DNA of 64,000 nucleotides from Boswellia sacra (Eukaryota; Streptophyta; Magnoliopsida; Sapindales; Burseraceae). A program made the position numbers and the translations under genes. The notes below the pieces were generated by a model. It saw only the letters and a program-made list of their open reading frames with translations, did no database searches and was not told the DNA's origin. The DNA is taken from contig SNVD02007624.1 in assembly GCA_013180625.2 (NCBI GenBank), positions 1 to 64,000 of the forward strand, given 5' to 3'. The stretch's first letter is position 1; each line of letters begins with the position of its first letter. Positions 11,308 to 22,539 of the stretch are shown in pieces.

Positions 11308-12480
11308 AACTAACTCTTCAATTTTGAAATGTAATCCGTTAATTTTTTTTTAAGTTTTAAAGACTTTATTTTACCAATGTCTCCACAAAATAACATTAGA
11401 CTATCGTAACAATTAAGTAGCCCAAAAGACTACAAACGAAACTTTGAGTTTAAATTGACCCCCCGAGGCAATCAATATTAAAGCAAGAACCAAGCCCTTG
11501 GAAGGTAAAAACGATGAAATTGGGTTCAAAGTAAGTAGTGAGTACATGGAAACAGAAGAAATAGGATAGGGAGTTGTGGTGTCTCGTTAGAGATTTCTCT
11601 ATCGAAATGAGGCATTTCTCTCCAGGTCAGGCCAAGTCAATCACTGCCATATATAGAGGTGAGCCCTGCATCGTTGACCATCTCCGCCACCGCCATAACC
11701 AATCGCTGCTGCATACTCTACAGCCACCACAATTAATCGCCACCAACAGCCACCACCACCACCACCACCCACGACTATCCAGTCCTTTCAATTTTTATTT
11801 TTTTATTTGATTTTTGAGGGTTTTGAATTTGTGATTTTAGTTTGATGATGTTGAAATAGGATTTTGGGAGAGAAGGGAATAAGGTTTTCTTGGCCGTGAT
11901 GTATTGATTTTAAAGATTTTAGAGATGAGATTTGTTTCCTAGTGTTGGAGTGTTCACTGTAAAGATGGGATTAGGATTTTCAATAACGTGAAACTCAGGT
12001 GATGAATGGGTTTCACATTACCCTCACTTTGCCGTCATTTGAAATCCGTGGGAAAGATAGATTCTTGAGTTTAAAAACACAATAAGCAAACCAAATAAGG
12101 AGTCAACTTCATTTTTCGATTCCCACACGAACAACACCGCATATCAAACAGCCCCTAACTCTTCAATTTTGAAATGTAATCTGCTAAATTTTTTTTAAGT
12201 TTTAAAGACTCTTTTTACCAATATCTCCACAAAATGACATCAGACTCTCGTAACAATTGAGTGGCCCAAAAAACTACAAACAAAATTTGAGTTTAAAGTG
12301 ACCCCTGAGACAATCAATATCAAAGCAGGAAGTCGAGCCCTTGAAAAGTAAAAGTGACGAAATTGGGTTCAAAGTCAGCAGTAAGTACTTGGAAATAAAA
12401 GAACAAAAGATACAGAGTTGTGGTGTCTCGTCTGAGATTTCTCTATCCGAATGAGGCATTTCTCTCCAAGTTAGGTCAAG
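11308..12480. repeat. Two dispersed copies of a ~330-bp noncoding block
   Basis: Copy A (11308-11640) and copy B (12156-12480) align along their length. Both start TAACTCTTCAATTTTG, continue through TTTTAAGTTTTAAAGACT, CAATCAATAT and GGGTTCAAAGT, and end at GAGATTTCTCTATC and GAGGCATTTCTCTCCA. They are about 848 bp apart. The sequence between them (11641-12155) shows a CAC-rich run near 11748-11770 and nothing else recognisable. The family is unknown to me. Confidence 0.8.
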
Positions 12481-13006
12481 CTAAGCCTGTGCTGTGATAG
12501 TTAGTGTTGACAAGTTTTGATATGACATGCAAACATGGTACAGACACGATATGAAATTAGTGGATTGGGTTTGACCTTAATTGTGTTCATGTTGAAGAAT
12601 CTAATCCGTTTAATAATCGTGTCGTATTCATATTGAGACCTTCGACCTGTTTATGACACGAATATGCTTTCGAGCCCTTAAAAAGTAAAAGTGATGAAAT
12701 GGGGTTCAAAGTCAGTAGTAAGTACATGGAAATAGAAGAACAAAGGATACAGAGTTGTGGTGTCTCGTTTGAGATTTCTCTATCTGAATGAGGCATTTCT
12801 CTTCAGGTTAGGTTAAGCTAAGCCTGTGTTGTAATAGTTAGTGTTGACAATTTTTGATATGACATGCAAACATGATACAGACACGATCTGAAATTAGTGG
12901 ATTAGGTTTGAACTTAATCGTGCTCATGTCGAAGAATCCAACCCGTTTAATAATCATGTCGTATTCATGTTGAGACCTTCGACCTATTTATGACACGAAT
13001 CTGCTT
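12333..13006. repeat. 337-bp tandem duplication spanning a hAT element end
   Basis: Unit 1 (12333-12669) and unit 2 (12670-13006) run in the same order, both beginning TCGAGCCCTT and ending near GACACGAAT-TGCTT. Each unit contains the end of copy B of the flanking block plus the first ~168 bp of the hAT-type element. The duplication therefore occurred after the element had inserted. Confidence 0.85.
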
Positions 13007-13429
13007 ATGCGAATTCGCTTATGACATCAATCCATTTAATGACAAAAATCTGTTTATAACCAAATCGTTTATAACACGATTAAAAGATTTGATATGCTTA
13101 TCTAATTGATTTTGAAATTTTAATTGTAGATTATTGTTATTTTTTATAACTTTGTAAATCATAATTATGTCAAACGTGTCATAATTGTATTAACTGTATA
13201 AATGGGTTAAATGTATAAATCGTGTCAATCATATAAACATGTCATAATCATTTTCCATGAATTGTATTCGTGTTTGACACGGAAATGAACTGTTTATTAT
13301 CCGTGTAATAATTGTGTCATGTTTGTGTTAGGCCTACTTAATACAAATATAACAAGTCGTGTTCGTGTTGGGCTAATTTTTGTTGTATTTTAACTTGACA
13401 CGACACGCGAACACAGATTACCACCCCTA
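12502..13429. mobile_element. Nonautonomous hAT-type element
   Basis: The left end TAGTGTTGACAA and the inverted right end TAGGGGTGGTAA are related short terminal repeats of the TAGGGGTGGCAA kind found at many plant hAT ends. The flanks carry an 8-bp target duplication with one mismatch: GTGATAGT at 12494-12501 and GTGATAGG at 13430-13437. No transposase is present. The interior holds many GTGTCAT/GACACGA motifs and is expanded by the 337-bp tandem duplication. Confidence 0.75.
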
Positions 13430-14565
13430 GTGATAGGCTAGGCCAACCCAAGCCGCGTTGTTTCCAAACTTAACAAGCCAACCCAGGTCAACCTAGGCTA
13501 TATAGATATAAATAAATTGATTTGCAAATGCTAAAAAAGAAAAAAAAAACTTTATTTTACTATTAGTAGAAGTTTTCCACCAATACAACCATATAGTAGT
13601 AAAATTTATATCAATTTTTTTTCTTTTCTTAGTTTATTTTTTTGTAGTAATTTTTCACTTATTTTACTGGCTAATACTCAAGAGACAATGTGAAGATAGG
13701 TGCAATATTATAGTTGAGTACGTTCAAACAATGTTGGCATATATTTGAGTATATTCCATCAATGTTGACATTTAATAAACTATCTATTTTTTTTGTATTT
13801 CTCCAGTCCAATTATAAGATCCATACGCAAATACAAATAACAATATAGAATTACAATTATTTCAATATTCATCCTCGATGTTTACATTCAATTTGGTATA
13901 GTATTTTGAAAAATTATCCATTAGACAATCATTCAAATTAATATTCCAAAAAAAAATTTTGGAGTTAGCCTTGATCTTCTCTCCTCCAATACACATCCAC
14001 TCACACTAAAAGTGGATTGCAAAATTTTGTTGAAAATTACAAAATAATTGCAAAATTATGATCAAGGCAAAATTGATGTGTAGATCATAACATGCAAAAT
14101 ATTTCAATATAGAATTACAATGATCTACTAACATAACATTATGATCAAGGCAAATTTTGTTGAAAATTACAAAATAATTGAAAATAATTGCAAAATTACA
14201 ATGATCATAATGTTATGTTAGTAGATCATAACATGGCAGCTAGGATTGCAAAATTTTGTTGTTCTTTTCTACGAAATAACGGTCTAAAACTACTTAAGCT
14301 ATTACCTAATCGTCTTTCATATTTTAAAATACAATTATTTGAGTGATTAAGTTGCGGGTGATAAAGGGCCTTTTACATTTTCATAAATCGCCTGTAATAA
14401 ATTTGTTGTTATTAATTGTAGGATCTAATATTATAGCTAGGGGAAATATAGTTGACGTAGCTTCCAATGTTTTTTTTTCCTCTTTTCAACTTTCTTTCTG
14501 CACACACATATATATAATAAGTTTGCTATAACCTTAAATATCATCATTTTTATGTATTAATTAAA
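13430..14565. other. AT-rich spacer before MULE2
   Basis: No gene is recognised. Direct repeats of GCAAAATTTTGTTGAAAATT with ACAAAATAATTG occur near 14018 and 14147, around the inverted repeat at 14121-14228. The rest is AT-rich. Confidence 0.4.
14121..14228. repeat. Perfect 27-bp inverted repeat
   Basis: The arm at 14121-14147 (starting TGATCTACTAACATAAC) is the exact reverse complement of the arm at 14202-14228, with a 54-base loop. The loop carries the AT-rich direct repeat AAATTTTGTTGAAAATT. It could be an eroded MITE or a fold-back segment; no target duplication was identified. Confidence 0.85.
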
Positions 14566-14690
14566 GGAAAAATTCAAAAAATAGACAAAATTAGGGGTCT
14601 TTACTGAAATGTAGACACATTCTGAAAACTTTTGATGCCATAGACACTTTGAATGTGAAATGACTAAAATGCCCTGCATTCATTCATTAT
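14566..14690 (+). repeat. MULE2 left terminal inverted repeat
   Basis: Starts GGAAAAATTCAAAAAATAG. It aligns to the inverted sequence at 24012-24136 through TGAAAACTTTTGATG and GACTAAAATGC, with scattered substitutions, then loses similarity after about 14690. Confidence 0.88.
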
Positions 14691-15044
14691 TGAAAAGAAA
14701 AAAGAAAGAAACATCGTCACTCCTTCCTCCACTGTCTGAAACACCCTTCAGCACCTTTGTTTTATCTCATTATTTAATCTTAAAGTTGAAGCTGAGAAAC
14801 AAGGTACTGAGCAACAAGGTAAGACAACTCTCTGTAATATCTCTCTAAAAGGCGCAAGAATGTTAAAGTAGGCTGTAATGTTTTCATTATTTCTTATTTT
14901 CGTAGCTTTCAACCACATTATCTAGCTTAAAATAAGGATATATATGTGAACTAAGCTTAGATATAGTGCGGTTTTTGCCAATATTTGCTGAAAATTACAA
15001 ATCATAGAGAAAATTTGGTATCGCAGGCGAGGGGGAAGAAGACT

Positions 15045-15290
15045 TGACGTAGTCGAGCAAGATCGCTCGACAAATATGTCATGTGTTGGATATATAAGAC
15101 TGACGCTCGACATGTCGAGGGGTCATCGTCGAGTGTCGAGAGAGTGTGTCGAGGCTATGGTCGAGTGTCGAGTTAGTGCGTCGAGTGAATGGTCGAATGT
15201 GTCGATTGTCAGATGTGTATTTTTATCGAGTATCGAGTGTCGTGTGTAGCGTGTCAAGCATCGAGCATCTAGTTAGATTCCGTCGAGATA
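15045..15290. repeat. MULE2 left subterminal TCGA array
   Basis: About 16 TCGA tetramers occur in ~245 bases, many within GTCGAGTGTCGAG or ATCGAGTGTCG. This lies between the left terminal repeat and the transposase start at 15386. The surrounding DNA is AT-rich, so the CpG density stands out. Confidence 0.85.
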
Positions 15291-15385
15291 TATCCAGCGT
15301 TTGGATAGAATTATCGTTCTTGTGACCTTTTAAACAATTTCGTAATGATTTTTTATCCACAGACCTTGTATGATATGTCTCTATC

Positions 15386-18190
15386 ATGCATGATATAGAA
15401 ACTTTACGCATATTTATTCTATACAATGGTTCTTGGATTATGCAAGAGAATGGTGGTTATTTGTACACCGGTGGGAGGGCAAAGCCATTGATAATTCGTA
15501 AGTGTACTACTTATAGTGAGTTGATTGACTGTATTAGTACTGAAATGGGTTGGGATCTTTGTGAGCATAACATAAGTTTAGAGGTTCAATTTGCTTTTAA
15601 GGGTGTTTCGCCATTGTTGACTCCTATTGAGACTGACAAAGATGTTTGTTTTTTTATACAACATTATTTGGAGGACCAACAGTCATATACATCACTAATT
15701 GTCAAAGTTGAAGATAGGGACAAACAAAGACAGAGGTTAAGATCCAATGTAGTACGAGGGCGGGAAAGTTCTTCTCATCCCTCTTTGTTTCGCTTAGCAA
15801 GTGGAAACAACCAATTAAGTGAGTCACTCCTGTTTATGTACAACCATAATTGAATGATGACGTTGGCTTTGACTTTGAGCAATATTCAAAGCATGCAAGG
15901 CATGAGTCAGGTGGGGTGTTATGTGAAAATGAAGAAGGGGTGCCCCCGTTGATGCCATTGAGATTAGTGCGTCATCTCGATAGCATTAGAGAGTTTGAGA
16001 GTTTAGGCAATATTGATGTTAATAATGTTAGTGATGATGTTAATGATGATGATGGTGGGGATAAAGATATGATGATGCTAGTGATGATGTTAGTGAGCAT
16101 GGTGACGACGAGAATGATGATTGCACTATTCGTATTGAAGATTTGGGTGAGGGTTTAAATACTTTATTATTGATGGGCAGAATGTAGATGGTTCATATTT
16201 TAATAATGATGAAGAGACAGAGATTTTGAATGATGTGAACTAGCATGTGCTGTTTACCTTTCCTTCTATAATTCACTCCATACCTACTCCTTCACTATAC
16301 GGACATCAACAAGATCCGGTGTTAAATAATGAGCCGGGAATGGATGCAAATTCTATACATCAAGAAGCTAATTTGGGCTCTGAAAATGACAACCGTTGGG
16401 TTAACACATTTAAGTGGAAGCCGTTTGTTATGCATTCATCATCCGTAGTTGACGATGGTGCTACATCATTTATAGTTGATGGGATTGAGGTTGCAGTTGG
16501 ACAGATGTTTAATAGCAAAAGCGAGCTTTGTGAGAAGTTATCAAATTTGGCATTAAGACACAACTTTCAATTCAAGGTGAAGAACTCCAACACAACAAGG
16601 TTTGATGTCGTATGTCGTGCTGAATCTTGTAAATAGCGTTTACGTGCCACAAAGGTAGCGATTCACATTTCTTCCAAGTGAAAAAGTATAAGAACCATCA
16701 CACATGTTCTGGAGCTAAACTTCACCCAAATCACAAACAGGCAACTACACATGTTATCGACAAACATATTAAGCGCAAATTCATTAAGGCATCAAGAATA
16801 TACCTTCTGAAGAATATTATGTTTCATGTTCAGGAGTCATTGGGTGTTAATATCACATACAACAAGGCATGGAGGACAAAGGAGGTAGCTTTGAAAGAAC
16901 TTCATGGATTTCATGAGGAATCATTCACACTACTCCTCCAGTATATGTACATGATTGAGAAAGCAAACCCGGGGACCAAAACGACTTTAAAAACTGATAA
17001 CAATAACCATTTCAGACATTTTTTCATGAGTATGGGGGCTTTTATTGCTAGATTTGTATCATCAATTATACCAGTTGTCACAGTTGCTGGATCTTTTCTG
17101 AAAGGAAAATATAGAGGCACAATGTTTTTGGCTTCTTGTATGGATGAAAATAAACAAATATACCCATTGGTATTTGGAGTTGGATATTCTGAAAATGATG
17201 ATTCGTGGAAATGGTTCATCAGATAGTTGTGTGATCATGTGGTATGAAATGTTCGAGATCTTGTTTTCATTTTCTACCGTCATCGTAGCATTAAACGAGT
17301 TGTTGTAGAAGTTTTTCCTTATGCACTGCATGGATTGTGCACTCATCATTTGAAAGTTAACTTGAAGGCCACGTTCAAGGACAATGCTTTGTTGGATATA
17401 TACTCCGGCGCTGCAAAGACATATCACTGTACTGATTTCAATTATCATATGCGACAAATTGAATCGTATATGCCCGTAGCCGTAATTTATCTTCGAGAGA
17501 TTAGAGTGGATAACTGGGCACGTTCATAATTTCATGGCCGACGGTATAAAATCATGACAAAAAATATTGCTGAGTCGATGAACAGTTGCTTACGACATAC
17601 GCGATTCCTTCTGGTTATATTGTTAGTAGATTATTACTAGACAAACTTGCAGTAATGGTTCTATGAGCGTCGAGAGTTATTTGCTAACTCATAATTACAT
17701 CTCTCACCATAGGCTAACAAGTTGATGGAGGAACGTTTAAATGAGGGTGAACGTGTGAAAGTTACTGGTATCTCTCTTACTATGTATGAGGTGAGAGGCA
17801 ACGACCACGTCAACGTCGTTGACATGCACGTGCATGGTGTTTGATCTTGACCAACTTTCATGCACACATGTATTAGCTGTTTGCAAACGTATGTACCTAC
17901 TGATGTGCCATGATTATTGTGCCCATTGATATACAACTAAAACATTACTACATGCATATGCTCTGCCAGTTATTCCTGTTGGAGTTAGTGAGGATTGGAT
18001 GGTTTCTGAGGAGGTATGCAGTAAAGTGGTTCTACCGCCAGTCATAAGGAGACTAGCAGGTCGTCCTCAGAGGAAACGAATCCTTTTTGTCGGTGAGTCT
18101 AGTTCATCTTGAAATTGTGGGTGGTGTAAAAGTTTCAGGAATAATTTGTCAGACTTGCTGAAACCCAGTTCCACTTGATGTTGTTGTAGG
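15386..18190 (+). pseudogene. MURA-type (MULE) transposase, broken and catalytically altered
   Basis: The ATG at 15386 opens an N-terminal PB1-like region (RAKPLIIRKCTTYSELI). The MuDR DNA-binding domain follows (16450-16700), then the MULE DDE domain (16860-17600), a decayed SWIM finger (~17800-17890) and a C-terminal RRLAGRPQRKR tail with a CGWC knuckle remnant near 18115. The first catalytic Asp, present in MULE1 as VDGTFLKGKY, is Ala here (VAGSFLKGKY). The second Asp before RHRSI is Tyr-like in context (FYRHRSI). In-frame stops include a TAG at 16634-16636, where MULE1 encodes Trp in CKWRLRA, and another at 17224-17226. There is a frame change near 15850. The product cannot be active. Confidence 0.82.
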
Positions 18191-18321
18191 GGTACGACGT
18201 GACAGGGGATGATGTCTACCAAATGTAAGAAACTTTCTTCATGTGATATTATTTGTTTGCTTTATGTGATGTAGTGTATTTACATTATTCCATCATAGGC
18301 TATTTCAAATGACTAAACTTT

Positions 18322-18602
18322 CATTTATGTGCTTTTATCAATGTATAAATTTATGTATGAAACATTCATTTATGTGCTTTGTCAATGTATAAAACATTCA
18401 TGCATGCAACATGTCCTTATGTGTTTTGTCAATGAATAAAACATTCATGTATGAAACATTCATTTATATGCTTTGTCAATGTATAAAACATTCATGTATG
18501 AAACATGTCCTTATGTGCTTAGTCAATGAATAAAACATTAATGTATGAAACACAAATTTATGTGCTTTGTCAATGTATAAAACATTCATATATGAAACAT
18601 AT
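18322..18602. repeat. 47-bp minisatellite between convergent MULE2 genes
   Basis: About six head-to-tail units of ~47 bp are built on TTATGTGCTTTGTCAATG, ATAAAACATTCATGTATG and AAACAT. Unit starts alternate between CATTTATGTG and TCCTTATGTG, giving a 94-bp higher-order period over the middle copies. The repeats lie in the gap between the 3' ends of the transposase and Ulp1-like genes. Confidence 0.85.
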
Positions 18603-18809
18603 CGAACGAAATACATGTATGTACCAATACATCCAGAAAAAAAAATGTATATACATTTTTGCATGCTGACCTTTTCAATTGTAAACACAAGTATGTACCA
18701 ATATACATGAAAAAAATGTGCTAATATACAAAAATGTATAAATATACAAAAATGTGTAACATGTAGCCAAAAATCATGAAACAATACCTCTACCATGCAT
18801 GACACAAAA

Positions 18810-21800
18810 TCATAGTAGAGTCGTGCTTGGCTGTAGCTCAACATCGGCAGGCCTCGTGGTGTCTGAGACGACCTCCTTCGCCTGTGGAAGAATGCGATAA
18901 GCCCAAAGATGTAATGCTATTCTTCATCGAAGTGTCTCGTCCATGAATGCCTTAATGTTTGCCAATGGAATGCCCTCAGCTAATAACTCCATTAACTTTA
19001 AACAATGCACGCCACATGCTCCTCCCCCAGCCTCCTGCTGTGGTACATTGGACGAATCCTCGATGCGTTCAATGTCATACGGGGTTGCAGGGTACTTAGG
19101 AAGACCGTAAACCTCCATTGACACCATGTGTGGTATCATTTTTGCCAGGCATTGGACTGTGTCTCTCACTGTGTTCGTAGAATTATACGCAATATATGAG
19201 TCATATATGACTATTGCACGATGATTCAAATCCACCTCGGCTTCTATCCAATATTCGCTTCCGATATTAACAGGGACATAGAGCAGAAAAGAAAGTTGAC
19301 AACATGAAAATCAGTCATAATATTTTCACTAAAACAGCACATACTAACATATTAAATATAAATGGACTCACTTTGTCCACATCGACCCATGTTCGTCCAA
19401 CAAGGGGCATCTCCCCAAGAAGAAACTGGACAATATCCGACTCGTTCACCCATTCAATATCATCAAATTTGTCTGAGAATCGTGTCTACAACGTTAAACT
19501 TTTAACTACAACTTCATGAGTACGGTTAGCTAACTCACGAACAAGCACAAGTATGAAATCATAACTATACTATAATTTCATATGTTTTGCAAATACCTAC
19601 CCAGAAAGTTATGTCTAAGAAAGCAGATCTCTAGACAACACCTACGCCCATAGCTGGAGCTCTACAACGTAACGTCAACAAGTAGCTATCAATATACTGC
19701 ATATAGTAATAGTAATCAATAAATATTACAATAGTATATTGGTCAAGAGGAGACGACAAAGAGTAAAACAAACCTTAGATCCAAGCCACTTGATCGGCAT
19801 GGTCAACGTGATGAAAAACTCACGCCCAGCAAAGCAGATGCCTAAGTCAACATCGCCTGATGCCTCACTCATCCATATATCGAAGCTTATGTAATCAACA
19901 TCTGGCGTGGGGGCATGTGGGTCAAATAGTGGAACCTGATTCCACAAAATGCTATTAGATACATTGTCTGGCCTCCCAATGCTGTAAAGTGGGCTCTTCC
20001 ACGGGCTGAGCAACTGGATCCTCTACGGGCTGAACAACCGGGTCCTTTGCGGGCTAAACAACTAGGTCCTCTGGCTCTACATGTGGAACATCAGAGGCTA
20101 TCTCATGTGGCATGATCCTCGCTCTCTTTCTACCCGCGGGACTGACGAAGAGTCTTCATTTATACTTTTTCAAAATAGTCATCGACCTCGAAAGGAAACA
20201 AAGCCCGTGGGAGCAACATCGAGGACACGAACACTCGTGTCTACAAGGTCAGGCTCTTTTGCCTCCTGACCGTCATCATCATTGCTTATACCATCATCTA
20301 AATTCTGTATTATAGCAAACCATCAAGATGGGTTAAGCGTTATGACATCATGAAAATCATTAATTACATTATTAATTTGTGCGACGTGCTGTGATAGTGT
20401 ATCCAAAATGGCCACCTAATAGTACAACAGCCTGACGTAGAAGTACTATCTCCTCTTGCGTGTCTTTGTTCTCCGCCCGTAACATTGTTATCTCCTCCTA
20501 GAGTCTCACAAGTTCACATAAATCTATACTTTCGAACCCATCATGGAACGACTGCGACTGTATATCATTATTCACAATCAACATGAGAAACCAACCAACT
20601 AGTAATGTAAACGGAAAAGTATACGTAGTAAATTTTCAATATATACCTTCGAACTAGAAGGGACATCACGTATAGGAGGGGAAATGTCACGGCAGGTGGT
20701 CGTGCGACCCGAAGGAGGAACCGACTTGCGTGTAGGACCATAGCTCTCGAACATGGTAGGTGCAGGACTGATGAGGGGTGCCGCGGACGAGGACCACATC
20801 CAATCATCTAACGGATCCACTATGTCTATGACTGCTCCCACATCAGGTCTATCGACAGAACTATGCCCAACGGGATGAGTTCCTGATAAATTCTCATGAC
20901 CATGACTCTCGTATGCGGGAGGTGTAGGATTAAAGGGGCAAGTGGGCGATAGAGACCGCACCTGATCATTTGGAGGACTGGCTGTGTCGATGACTGGCCC
21001 CATGTTAAGTCTAATAGGGAAACTCTGACTAAGAGGAGGTAGAGTTGATAGATCCCCTGTGGGAAGTGGCTTAATCTTTTCATCGAGCAGTAAAAGAGCA
21101 TCCACAAACGCTGCCCATACCACATGTGCATCTCTTTAGATGCCAACTATTGCAACAATTCTAATATACCAATCAGTGATCTGCTCCGCCTCAGATGGCT
21201 CCAAAACGACAAGTGGACGAGCCTGTATCATTAAATAAGTTATCAAATTAAACAGTGATTCACTGTGATCGATAACAGGATAAACAATCAGTGCAACTTG
21301 ACATGCCCTTCTTCTAACTAACAGGACATTGCGTTTGACGATGTCCTCTGACGGAGTTTTTTGTGTCTCTCACTTCAACAAGCGCGGTATCCTCTTCCCA
21401 AATACCCCCTTTGCTCGCCCATATGTTGCGCCAATGTACGGCACAGCCTCGTACAACCAAACCTTAATAACATAATGTTTTTTAGTGACAATAGGTATTT
21501 CAAAATGTAATTCAAAGAAACTAATAAACACGCCCAAAATCTATTTTTCAGTATGTACCTAAATAGTATAAGGGCACCCTTCTAAGTTATATATCTCGGA
21601 ATGCTTCCTTTTCCCCATCATCTTCTTCTTCGTTTTCGCTTGTTTCTTATACTTTTCCAACCTCCCATTCAAAGCTTTTTTCATCCCTTTAAGTTTCTTA
21701 TCATAAGACACTGAACCCTATGGATAATGGTTAAAACTATCTAATGTGTTGACAAAATTCAACCACTTACGGGAGATATATCAACGTCGATTCTGTCCTA

Positions 21801-22506
21801 TGAAAAACTGCTCGAGAATGTATACAAGGCCAGTTTTACAACATCCTCATCTAACATAGCTGATATATTTAATGCCCGAAGTCTTGGATAGAAATGCATG
21901 AGTTCCATTTTTTGACCCTCCAAAGTACATATCTAACAAATGGAACAAATTCAAGACATTGGGTACTGGTGACACAAGGGTAGTAAATTTCAAACCGGTC
22001 ACCAAACCGAACGTATGGGCAGAAAAATTAATAAGTCTTCTTGGAAAAAAGAAAAAAAACATAAGAAGCCAATAATGATAAAAAAACAAAATTACAAAGA
22101 TCAAATGCTAAAAAATAAAATTAGTTAACTACATTGTAGTTCAAACATAATATTTTTACCTTCAACAATGAACCACGTTTCTTTATCGTACCCCACTATG
22201 TTAACCTCCCACTATGTTAACCTCCCACTCAAGCACATTGTGCATCAACTGAAACGGAAAGGACAGATCCCCAATGTCTAGGAGAAACCCAAAACATGTA
22301 TTACGAAACATGTTTTGTTGTCTCTCATTCAACTTCGCACGAATCCATTCTATACAGTCAAAACTGGCTAAGTTTGTGATAATCGCATGGTAGTGCTTAT
22401 CATACGGAGTTTTCAAGATAAAGGAGAGTCTAAATTTATTTTCCATTTGCTTCAACTTGTAAAAAAAAAAAAGTACATTATAGTTATATATGATGAAAAA
22501 AAGCAA
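18810..22506 (-). pseudogene. MULE2 DUF1985 / Ulp1-like protease gene, broken
   Basis: Reading leftwards, the DUF1985 domain starts at about 22440 (MENKFRLSFILKTPYDKHYH...) and continues past 22201. A central low-complexity region with Pro/Ser-rich segments spans about 21150-19730. The Ulp1 core lies at 19300-18924, with Asp in IVIYDSYIAYN and Cys in GGGACGVHCLKLMELL. The His expected before the conserved Trp is Tyr (GSEYWIEAEVD); MULE1 has GQIHW there. The tail RIALHLWAYRI continues past a TGA at 18924-18926 to a stop at 18810. A 17-bp tandem duplication (CCCACTATGTTAACCT) lies at 22190-22230. Intron limits could not all be set. The gene converges on the transposase. Confidence 0.72.
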
Positions 22507-22539
22507 AAAATAAGGCTAAAACAAGCAATCTGCCAAAAC

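Noticed and set aside
18322..18602. CRISPR-like array
   Set aside because: Units are contiguous without unique spacers, and the context is a plant transposon; it is a minisatellite.
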